64,000 bases of DNA from Desulfatibacillum sp. GTDB taxonomy: Bacteria; Desulfobacterota; Desulfobacteria; Desulfobacterales; Desulfatibacillaceae. This document shows, one piece after another, positions 55,705 through 63,066 of this stretch. Under the pieces are notes generated by a model. The model was not told the origin of the DNA. It ran no database searches and worked only from the letters and a program-made list of their open reading frames with translations. The stretch covers positions 62,001 to 126,000 of the forward strand of contig JAEINP010000003.1 in NCBI GenBank assembly GCA_016342355.1. The letters are read 5' to 3'. A program made the position numbers and the translations under genes. Numbering within the stretch: the first letter of the stretch is position 1; each line of letters starts with the position of its first letter.

Positions 55705-56730
55705 TCAATCCAGCTTAAACCGCTCTCTTAAACGGAGCGAGAGTTCCCTCACCACTTTGAAGGCTTTTTCCACGGTCACTTCGCCGTCCGGGTTGATCAG
55801 GCAGCAGGTGGCCGGGGAAATCAGGCTCTGGGCGAATAGCATGTCCCGGTCTATGCCCCGGGCGGCCAGTTCGTCCCACAGGCTCACCAGATAATCTTCC
55901 AGCGACTTGATTCCCTCTTTTTCAAAGGGCTCCACGTTGGTGGGCACAATGCCCCATACCAGGGTGTTTCCCTTCTCCAAAAAACGTTTGATGGCCTGAT
56001 GATACGAGGTGAACACATTGCCATTGGAATAGACATCCAGGGACAGGATATCCATGTCCAGACCCAGGAGAAAATCCCAGGACGGGTTGCCGCACAGATG
56101 GATTCCCCGGGGCCTGTCGATCATGGCGAAAAAATCGTCCAGGTCGGTTTTGGCTTTCATGTCGTCGTAACCCGAGAGGGCGGAGAAAATAAACTGGAGT
56201 CCGGGCTCGTCCACAAACATGAAGGCGTTGGGATTCCTGGCCTGCAAACGGGAGAGTTGCACATTCACCCGTTTGGCCATGAATTCCATCATGAATGGCC
56301 GGACCATGTCATCGAAAATGATGGGCCGGTCGTTTTCGTCCTTTACGTTAAACCCGAAGCTCACCGGGCCTTCCAACTGTCCGCGGATGGCAGGCCTTTG
56401 GGACAGGTCCATGTCCAGGAAACGGTGATATACGGCGGAGTAGTCCGGGCTAACGTCAAAATAGTCCGGCTCCTCAAAATGGGCCAGGGCCGTTTCCAAC
56501 TCCAGGGCGAATTTTTCCGACGAAAAACCCAGTGTCTGTTTTTCCATGTCCAGGACAATGCCGGGGAAATGCTCGGAAGCCTGGACGTACATATCCTCAT
56601 AATAGGAGAGCCGGGGCAACTGGGGCCAGAACGGCACGTCCAGGGAAAGGGCCAGGTCCAGGGCCTTGTTTGCGTCCGTATGGGGCATGACCGCCATGGC
56701 GGTGGTGCGAAGATTTCCGGGTATGGGCAT
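55705..56730 (-). CDS. MetE/UroD-superfamily protein
   Basis: 341 residues from the ATG at 56730 with AGGAG upstream. It has the TIM-barrel pattern of the cobalamin-independent methionine synthase/uroporphyrinogen decarboxylase superfamily: GQLEGPVSFG, FVDEPGLQF, GIHLCGNPSWD. The His/Cys in GIHLCGN match MetE zinc ligands, but the protein is half the length of MetE. It likely transfers a methyl group, with the donor and acceptor unknown. Just downstream of the CDF gene (2 bp gap), which is probably cotranscribed. Confidence 0.82.
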   Translation of the reverse strand: MPIPGNLRTTAMAVMPHTDANKALDLALSLDVPFWPQLPRLSYYEDMYVQASEHFPGIVLDMEKQTLGFSSEKFALELETALAHFEEPDYFDVSPDYSAVYHRFLDMDLSQRPAIRGQLEGPVSFGFNVKDENDRPIIFDDMVRPFMMEFMAKRVNVQLSRLQARNPNAFMFVDEPGLQFIFSALSGYDDMKAKTDLDDFFAMIDRPRGIHLCGNPSWDFLLGLDMDILSLDVYSNGNVFTSYHQAIKRFLEKGNTLVWGIVPTNVEPFEKEGIKSLEDYLVSLWDELAARGIDRDMLFAQSLISPATCCLINPDGEVTVEKAFKVVRELSLRLRERFKLD

Positions 56731-56732
56731 GG

Positions 56733-57710
56733 TTAGTCTCCTGTTGATTGAAGGTCCTGGCATTGGCATCCGTGGTCGTGGCAGGTGCGGACCTCAATGC
56801 TTACGTGGGCCACATGGGGCAAACCCTTTAAACGGGTCTGATATTCCTCGGGCTGGCGGCCTTCTCCGGTCACTACGGTGGCCAGGACAGACACCTCTTT
56901 GGAGCCTAAGCGCCACACATGCAGGTCTGCGATGCGGCTTTCGTTGTCAGACTCAATAAGCTCCCTGGCCTGCTTCCTGATTTCCCCGTCCATTTCCCCG
57001 TCCAAAAGGATAAGGCCCGTGTCCTTTATCAATCCGTACGCCCACCTGCTGATGAGGATTCCGCCCACTATGCCCATGACCGGGTCCATAAAGGCCCACC
57101 CCAAATAGCGTCCCGCCAGCAAGGCGACCAGGGCGAAAATCGAGGTAAGGGTATCTGCAATCACATGAAGGTAGGCGGCCTTGTAATTCTGGTCCGGGCG
57201 TCCGTGGTCATCATCATGGTGATGATGATGGTGGGAATGGCCGTGATCATGCTCTCCTTTGTTATGGAGAATGAATACACTGGCCGCGTTCACGGTCAGG
57301 CCCACAATGGTCACCCAAATGGCTTCGTTAAAAGCGATGGGCACAGGGCTGAACAGCCTGGATATGGATTCGTAGATCATCCACAGGGCCGTGACGCCCA
57401 AAAAAAGTGCGCTGGTGTATCCGGCCAGGACGCCGAATTTGCCGGTCCCAAAGGAAAACCGGCTGGACTCCCGGTGTTTCCTGGCCAGCAGATAGGCGGC
57501 GTAACTGATTCCCAGTGCAAAGGCATGGGTGCCCATGTGCCAGCCGTCGGCCAAAAGGGCCATGGAGCCTGTCAGGTAACCGGCGGTGATTTCGACACCC
57601 ATGGTGACGGCGGTCAGCAGGACCACCAGCAGGGTCCTTCGCTCACTGCCCTTATCGATTTCTCCGAAATCGTGGGTATGGGATGCTCTGCTTACCGTTT
57701 TAGCGTGCAA
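56733..57710 (-). CDS. cation diffusion facilitator (DmeF-like metal exporter)
   Basis: 325 residues with six membrane helices. The HxxxD metal sites are visible as LADGWHMGTHA in helix 2 and HVIADTLTS in helix 5. Between helices 4 and 5 lies a very His-rich loop (HDHGHSHHHHHHDDDHG), and the C-terminus has another His/Cys tail (TCHDHGCQCQ). DmeF-type exporters move Co, Ni or Zn out by proton exchange. The repressor gene upstream is 17 bp away. Start is TTG at 57710 with AGGAG upstream. Confidence 0.92.
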   Translation of the reverse strand: MHAKTVSRASHTHDFGEIDKGSERRTLLVVLLTAVTMGVEITAGYLTGSMALLADGWHMGTHAFALGISYAAYLLARKHRESSRFSFGTGKFGVLAGYTSALFLGVTALWMIYESISRLFSPVPIAFNEAIWVTIVGLTVNAASVFILHNKGEHDHGHSHHHHHHDDDHGRPDQNYKAAYLHVIADTLTSIFALVALLAGRYLGWAFMDPVMGIVGGILISRWAYGLIKDTGLILLDGEMDGEIRKQARELIESDNESRIADLHVWRLGSKEVSVLATVVTGEGRQPEEYQTRLKGLPHVAHVSIEVRTCHDHGCQCQDLQSTGD

Positions 57711-57727
57711 CGTCCTATACTCCTTGT

Positions 57728-58000
57728 CTAACGTATTTTTTGAAGATGGTCGATGAGTTCATCGATCATGTCCTGATCGTTTTCCATGGCCGACTTGGCA
57801 ATGCACCCCCGGAGGTGGTCGCCCAATACCTGGGTCCACACCCCCCGCAAGGCCCCGGAGGCCGAGGCCACCTGGCGCAGGACCTCCATGCAGTCCCGAT
57901 TTTGCTCCACCATATTGGCGAGGCCACGGATTTGTCCTTCGATCCTTGCCAGCCTTTTGATCAGTCTTTCTTTATCCTGGTCTGTTCCGCACAAGCTCAT
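57728..58000 (-). CDS. CsoR/RcnR-family metal-sensing repressor
   Basis: 90 residues, all-helical. Metal fingerprint is C37, H62, C66 (NRDCMEV, GDHLRGC): the Cys-His-Cys pattern of Cu(I)-type CsoR, whereas RcnR (Ni/Co) has Cys-His-His. It should repress its own operon and release DNA on binding metal. The palindrome within its promoter (58036-58052) is the likely site. Its partner is a divalent-metal CDF, so the cognate metal is uncertain. Confidence 0.9.
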   Translation of the reverse strand: MSLCGTDQDKERLIKRLARIEGQIRGLANMVEQNRDCMEVLRQVASASGALRGVWTQVLGDHLRGCIAKSAMENDQDMIDELIDHLQKIR

Positions 58001-58030
58001 GGGCTGCTCCCTAGTTATTGTTCTCTATAT

Positions 58031-58059
58031 AGTATATAGGGGTATACCCTATGTGTCAA
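58031..58059 (-). promoter_or_regulatory. csoR-CDF promoter with embedded operator
   Basis: Minus strand: -35 TTGACA (58059-58054), 17 bp spacer, -10 TATACT (58036-58031). The spacer contains the dyad ATAGGG-GTATA-CCCTAT (58036-58052). Binding there would block polymerase. G/C-tract dyads of this kind are typical CsoR/RcnR sites. Confidence 0.7.
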
Positions 58060-58120
58060 GCGCCAGGAGGAAAAGCAATCGGGCCGGAAAAGAAAAATCT
58101 CCCGACGTGATTTTGCATGC

Positions 58121-58148
58121 TTGACACATAGTACATATGTTCTATATT
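58121..58148 (+). promoter_or_regulatory. promoter of the polymerase gene with an SOS-like box
   Basis: TTGACA (58121-58126), 16 bp, TATATT (58143-58148). The spacer holds GTACATATGTTC (58131-58142), one mismatch from the GAAC-N4-GTTC LexA/DinR box of Gram-positive type. The -35 context GCTTGACACATAG is identical to that of the csoR promoter on the other strand. Confidence 0.55.
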
Positions 58149-58249
58149 CTATGCCTGAACAAAGCTTTCCGCCAGCAAAACAGGGCGCGTCCCCACAGAC
58201 GCACCCGGCCTGGCGCGGGGGCTTTCCAGTCTCTAAACGGAGTAAAAGC

Positions 58250-60892
58250 GTGTTCGCCCATTTGCATGTCCATAGCGGATTTTCCTTTATGTACGGGACC
58301 TTTTTGCCCGAGGACCTGGTTGTCCAGGCCAGGGAGGCTGGTTTCTCCGCCGTGGCCATCACGGACAAGAACGGGGTCTACGGAGCCGTGCGTTTTTGCG
58401 CGGCTGCGGAAAAGCACGGCATCCACGCCGTGGTGGGGGTGCAGCTTACCATTGAGGAACGGGACGATCTGGTGCTGCTGGCCAAGTCGCCCCAAGGCTA
58501 CGCCAACCTGTGCCGTCTCATTACCCTGGCCCATGAACACGGTCCCCGGGATCTGCCTGCCTGCCCGGAGGATTTTTTGGCCCAACACAGCCAGGATCTT
58601 GTTTGCCTGACCGGAGGAAAGGACGGCCGCTTTTACAAGTTGGTGGAAGGGGCCGAGGGCTCCCAATATCGCAGGGCGTGCGGCTGGTTGTGGCGTTTGC
58701 AGGAAATTTTCGGCAAGGAAAATGTGTACGCGGAAATTCAGAACACCGGGGAAGTCTACGATGCCCGCCTCATGCACATCATGGCCGGGGTGGCCCGGCA
58801 GGCCGGTGTGCCCCTGGTGGCCGCCAACGATGTGGTTTTCCTGGCCCCGGACGACCTGCCCGTGCATCAGGCCCTGGTGAACATGCAAACCCAGGTGCAT
58901 CACAGGGTTTGCCACGCCAGGGAAAGCCGGGAGTATTTTCTCAAAAGCCCGGAGGCCATGGCCCGGGTGATTCCTTATCCCGAGGCCCTGGAAAACGCGG
59001 GGATCATCGCCCGTCAATGCCAGGCCATGTTGCCTTTGGGCCAGAGCCATCCCCCGGTGTTTCCTGTGCCTCCGGGGATATCCCAGGATCTGGCCCTTGC
59101 CAAGATTTGCTATAAAAATCTGGCAAAGCGGTTCAATCCCCTGGATTTGCGCGTTTTGGGCCGTCTGGAAAAAGAGCTGGGCCACATTCGCAGGCGCGGG
59201 CTGTCCGGGTATTTTTTGCTGGTCAAGGAAATCCATGCCTTTGCAACGGAACGGCGCATCCGGGGTACGGTCCGGGGCAGCGCCGCGGGTTCGCTGGTGT
59301 TGCATCTTTTGTTGGGGGGGGTGGACCCCCTGGAGCACGGGCTGTTGTTTGAACGCTTTTTGAATAACGGCAGGCTGGACATGCCGGACGTGGACATGGA
59401 TTTCGACTCCCTGCGGCGGGACGAAATATTTGAATACCTCATGGAAAAATACCCCAACCAGGCCGCCATGGTAGCCACGGTTTCCACTTTCCGGGCGCGA
59501 GGCGCATTGCGAAGCCTTGGCAGGGCCTTGGGGTATTCCTACGAAAAAATTGACCGCCTCACCCAGTTCGTGCCGCATTTTTTACGGTCCAACGATATTC
59601 GCAAGGCCATAGAACGCATGCCTGAGCTGGCGGACAGCCCCTTGCTTCAGGAGGACGAACTTTTATGGCTGGCGGAAAAAATCTCGGGCCTGCCCCACAA
59701 TCTTTCCGTACATCTGGGGGGGATGGTGCTCACGCCCGGGGAGATTTTCAACTGGAGCCCGTTGCAGACCTCCCGGAAAGGCATTCCCGTGGTCCAGTTC
59801 GACAAGGACGACGTGGAAGCCCTGGGTCTGGTCAAGTTGGATATCCTGGGTCTGCGTATGCATTCCGCGCTCCAGGCCGGGGTGGAGTTGTTAAAGAAAA
59901 AGAACATCCGCCTGCGCCTGGACGAGGTTCCCCTGGACGACCCGGCCACGTTCCGGCTGCTTCGCACCACGGATTCGGTGGGCATATTCCAGGTGGAATC
60001 GCCCGGGCAGCGGCAGCTTTTGGGCAGACTCCAACCCCGGCATTTTCAGGACATCATCGCGGAGATTTCCCTGTTCCGGCCCGGCCCCATGTCCGGGGCC
60101 ATGGTGGAGCCTTATGTGCTGCGCCGGAACGGAAAGCAGGCGGTCACCTATCCCCACCCGGACCTGGAGCCTATTTTAAAAAGCACCTTTGGGGTGGTGT
60201 TGTTCCAGGAGCAGATTTTGGAAATCGCCCACGACATCGCCGGGCTTTCCTATGGCGAGGCGGACCGCATGCGGCGGTCCCTGAGCAAAAAGGCGCCCCG
60301 GGCGGTTTTTCAGGAAATGGAAGCGGCTTTTATAAAGGGATGCCTAAAAAACGGATACGACAACCCCACCTCCCAGGCGCTTTTTGATTTGGTGGCCAGC
60401 TTTATGGGGTACGGATTCTGTAAGGCCCATGCGGCTTCCTTCGCCCACATCACCTACCAGAGTGCGTACATGAAGGCCCATTATCCTTTGGCCTTTTATT
60501 TTGGGATTTTAAACGCCGAGCATGTGGGGTCCTACCCCCACAGCGTGATCCTTAACGAAGCCAGGCGCATAGGCATTCCCGTGTTCTCTCCTCACGTAAA
60601 TCATAGCACGGGCAAGTACACCGAGGAAAACGGAGGCATACGCATCCCGCTGATTCGGATCAAGAATATCGGCCCCAAATATTGCGACAAAATTTTATTG
60701 GAACGGGAACGGGGATTGTTTGAAAGCGCCGAGGATTTCGCCCGGCGGATGACCCTGCCCTGGGCCGCCCGCATCAGCCTGGAAAAGGCCGGGGCACTGA
60801 ACGGCCTGGAAGGCGCCTGGGATGTTCCCCCGCCCATGTTCCGGGACCCCGTCGTCACCTCGCCCGGGCTTTCACCCCACGCGGCGCGGTAG
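58250..60892 (+). CDS. C-family DNA polymerase (DnaE-like, short; DnaE2/ImuC candidate)
   Basis: About 880 residues from GTG at 58250 (CGGAG 7 bp upstream). The longer reading from 58121 would begin inside the -35 box and is not likely. PHP domain (HLHVHSGFSF, with metal-binding His), polymerase palm with RGSAAGSLV, PDVDMDF (D380, D382) and VKLDILGL (D531), then the tail KAHAASFAHI and an HhH (IKNIGPKYCDKIL). It stops soon after the HhH, without the OB-fold and tau-binding tail of replicative DnaE (about 1160 residues). Proposed role is error-prone repair synthesis; no imuA/imuB adjoin. Confidence 0.88.
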   Translation: MFAHLHVHSGFSFMYGTFLPEDLVVQAREAGFSAVAITDKNGVYGAVRFCAAAEKHGIHAVVGVQLTIEERDDLVLLAKSPQGYANLCRLITLAHEHGPRDLPACPEDFLAQHSQDLVCLTGGKDGRFYKLVEGAEGSQYRRACGWLWRLQEIFGKENVYAEIQNTGEVYDARLMHIMAGVARQAGVPLVAANDVVFLAPDDLPVHQALVNMQTQVHHRVCHARESREYFLKSPEAMARVIPYPEALENAGIIARQCQAMLPLGQSHPPVFPVPPGISQDLALAKICYKNLAKRFNPLDLRVLGRLEKELGHIRRRGLSGYFLLVKEIHAFATERRIRGTVRGSAAGSLVLHLLLGGVDPLEHGLLFERFLNNGRLDMPDVDMDFDSLRRDEIFEYLMEKYPNQAAMVATVSTFRARGALRSLGRALGYSYEKIDRLTQFVPHFLRSNDIRKAIERMPELADSPLLQEDELLWLAEKISGLPHNLSVHLGGMVLTPGEIFNWSPLQTSRKGIPVVQFDKDDVEALGLVKLDILGLRMHSALQAGVELLKKKNIRLRLDEVPLDDPATFRLLRTTDSVGIFQVESPGQRQLLGRLQPRHFQDIIAEISLFRPGPMSGAMVEPYVLRRNGKQAVTYPHPDLEPILKSTFGVVLFQEQILEIAHDIAGLSYGEADRMRRSLSKKAPRAVFQEMEAAFIKGCLKNGYDNPTSQALFDLVASFMGYGFCKAHAASFAHITYQSAYMKAHYPLAFYFGILNAEHVGSYPHSVILNEARRIGIPVFSPHVNHSTGKYTEENGGIRIPLIRIKNIGPKYCDKILLERERGLFESAEDFARRMTLPWAARISLEKAGALNGLEGAWDVPPPMFRDPVVTSPGLSPHAAR

Positions 60893-61203
60893 GAAACTAT
60901 TGGTTAATAGATAAAAAAGGTGTTGTAATTTCAATTCCTATCACGCGTGGATGAGAGGCTTGACAGGGGAGAAGAGAGCGGATACCCTTCTGGGTTGGGC
61001 ATTGTGACGCCTCATCAGCTTATGCCCGGCACGGCCCTATAAGCCAGCACAAGGGCTTTTTATGAGATGGACGGAGCCGCCTGGAGACTGTGATGGAGAT
61101 TTTTCACGCCCCCGGATACGGCAAGGCCGTTTACGGCAAATCAATGGGCTGACCCGGGTGCATGGCCTGCGGTAGACCTTCCTCTTCACCGGAAAATTAT
61201 TTC
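60893..61203. other. intergenic region before ygiQ
   Basis: 311 bp. TTGACA at 60960-60965 with a weak -10 (GATACC, 15 bp spacer) may be the ygiQ promoter. No gene is seen. Confidence 0.4.
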
Positions 61204-62931
61204 ATGTTCCTTCCAACAACCAAACAGGAACTTAAACAGTGGGGCTGGGATCGCCTGGACGTGATCCTCGTGACGGGCGACGCATACGTGGATTCGCCCC
61301 ATGTGGGAGTTGCGGTGATAGGGCGGGTGCTCCAGAACGCCGGATACAGGGTGGGGATCATCGCCCAGCCGGATATGGAATCAGGAAACGACATCACCCG
61401 CCTGGGCTCTCCCAAACTTTTTTGGGGAATCTCGTCGGGGTGCGTGGATTCCATGGTGGCCAATTACACGGCCCTGAGAAAGAAAATCCGGAAGGACGAC
61501 TTCACTCCCGGAGGAGTAAACGACCGGCGGCCGGATCGGGCTGTCATTGCTTACGCAAACCTGGTGCGCCACCACTTCAAGGACACCGCACCCATCGTGC
61601 TGGGAGGCGTGGAAGCCAGTTTACGGCGCGTTTCCCACTATGACTTTTATTCGAACGCTATCCGGCGATCCATTCTTTTCGACGCCAAGGCGGACATCCT
61701 GGTGTACGGCATGGGTGAAAAGGCGATCCTGGGCGTAGCCAGAAGCCTTGCCCGAGGCGAGGATTATCGACGCGTCCGCGGGATATGCTTCGCGGACAGG
61801 CAAAAGCCGGAGGGCTTCCTGGAATTGCCTCCCCACGATTCAGTCCGCAAGGACAAAGCGCGCTTTACGGAAATGTTCAAGGTTTTCCAGGAAAACCAGG
61901 ACCCGGAAACGGGCCAGGGGATGTGTCAGTTGCAGGATACCCGCTATCTGGTCCACAACCCGCCCCAGCCTCTTCCCGAAACCAGGGAACTGGACGGTTT
62001 TTACGAGTTGGGCTTTCAGCGGGACGCCCACCCCGGTTATGCCGGGCAGGGACCCATCCGGGCTCTCGACACCATCCGGTTTTCCCTGGTAACGCACCGG
62101 GGGTGTTTCGGCCAGTGTAATTTCTGCGCCATCAACGCCCACCAGGGGAGCCGGGTTCATTGCCGGAGCGAGGCCTCCGTGCTCCGGGAAGCCCGTCGCG
62201 TGGCCGCATTGCCTGACTTTAAGGGATATATAGCAGACGTGGGCGGGCCCACAGCCAATATGTACGGAACAGCCTGTAAGAAGCAAGGCGGGCCGGGAAC
62301 CTGCTCCCACCGAAGGTGCCTGTGGCCCAAACCCTGCAAAAACCTGGTTTTCGGCCATGAACGGCAGATGGTGCTTCTGGCTGGCCTGGCGAACATCCCC
62401 GGCGTAAAAAAAGCCTTTGTGTCCTCGGGAATCCGTTACGACCTGATCCTTGCCGACAAGAGCCAAGGCGCCGATTACCTGCGCCAGATCCTGAAAAATC
62501 ACATTTCCGGACAAATGAAAATCGCCCCGGAGCATTGTGCTGATCCCGTGCTGGACCTCATGGGAAAACCGGGAAAGGAAGGCCTCGTGCGGTTCAAGGA
62601 GATGTTCGACTCCATGGAGTCGAAACTTGCAACAAACCAGTTCCTGACCTATTACTTTATGGCGGCGCATCCGGGCTGCTCCATGAGCCACATGCGGACG
62701 CTATCCCGCTTTGTGCAGGATAACCTGAAAATGCGCCCCCAACAGGTCCAGATTTTCACCCCCACGCCCTCCACCTTTTCCACCCTCATGTACCACACGG
62801 GTAAAAACCCCTTCACCGGCGAAACCCTGTTCGTGGAAAAAGACCCCAAGGCAAAACAGGCCCAAAAGGAATTCCTGACAGGCCCGCCCCAAAGACAACA
62901 AGTCAGTGGATGGAAACGCTCAAAAAAATAG
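61204..62931 (+). CDS. ygiQ: YgiQ-family radical SAM protein (UPF0313)
   Basis: About 575 residues from ATG at 61204. The YgiQ N-terminus (FLPTTKQELKQWGWDRLDV, TGDAYVDSPHVG) is followed by the radical SAM cluster C301, C305 and C308 (CFGQCNFCAI) and APEHCADPVL. The C-terminal DUF3362-like tail is shorter than in some members. The family is widespread in bacteria, but its reaction is not established. The ribosome binding site is weak. Confidence 0.92.
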   Translation: MFLPTTKQELKQWGWDRLDVILVTGDAYVDSPHVGVAVIGRVLQNAGYRVGIIAQPDMESGNDITRLGSPKLFWGISSGCVDSMVANYTALRKKIRKDDFTPGGVNDRRPDRAVIAYANLVRHHFKDTAPIVLGGVEASLRRVSHYDFYSNAIRRSILFDAKADILVYGMGEKAILGVARSLARGEDYRRVRGICFADRQKPEGFLELPPHDSVRKDKARFTEMFKVFQENQDPETGQGMCQLQDTRYLVHNPPQPLPETRELDGFYELGFQRDAHPGYAGQGPIRALDTIRFSLVTHRGCFGQCNFCAINAHQGSRVHCRSEASVLREARRVAALPDFKGYIADVGGPTANMYGTACKKQGGPGTCSHRRCLWPKPCKNLVFGHERQMVLLAGLANIPGVKKAFVSSGIRYDLILADKSQGADYLRQILKNHISGQMKIAPEHCADPVLDLMGKPGKEGLVRFKEMFDSMESKLATNQFLTYYFMAAHPGCSMSHMRTLSRFVQDNLKMRPQQVQIFTPTPSTFSTLMYHTGKNPFTGETLFVEKDPKAKQAQKEFLTGPPQRQQVSGWKRSKK

Positions 62932-62976
62932 AAACCCGGGGCGATGCGCCGAAATCCATCCCTGTGCTTGCCCCAC

Positions 62977-63010
62977 AAAAAAAAGGGTTACGCCCTAAAT
63001 GACGTAACCC
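62977..63010 (-). terminator. terminator behind the tRNA-Lys fragment
   Basis: Minus strand: stem GGGTTACG / CGTAACCC with a 10-nt loop, followed by T8. It lies just beyond the 3' CCA end of the tRNA fragment and looks like the native terminator of the lost tRNA gene. Confidence 0.82.
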
Positions 63011-63022
63011 GAATATTTTCTA

Positions 63023-63066
63023 TGGTGGGCCATGAAGGAATCGAACCTTCAACCATCTGATTAAGA
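63023..63066 (-). tRNA. 3' fragment of tRNA-Lys(CTT), putative attachment site
   Basis: Minus strand from the anticodon loop (TCTTAATCAGATGG) through the T arm (GGTTCGATTCC) to the encoded CCA end: 44 nt. The 5' half (acceptor 5' strand, D arm, anticodon 5' strand) is absent. Intact terminator follows. This is the typical signature of tRNA-targeted integration leaving one att half-site. Not a functional tRNA. Confidence 0.8.

Noticed and set aside
57200-57245. CAT/ATG-rich run opposite the CDF loop as a simple repeat
   Set aside because: It encodes the His-rich metal-binding loop of the CDF transporter, so it is explained by coding.
58142-59578. 478-codon minus-strand ORF opposite the polymerase
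   Set aside because: Antisense shadow of the PHP/palm region, His/Gln-rich with no domain.
61162-61203. N-terminal extension of YgiQ from ATG 61162
   Set aside because: The conserved family start is at 61204 (FLPTTKQE); upstream codons match nothing in the family.
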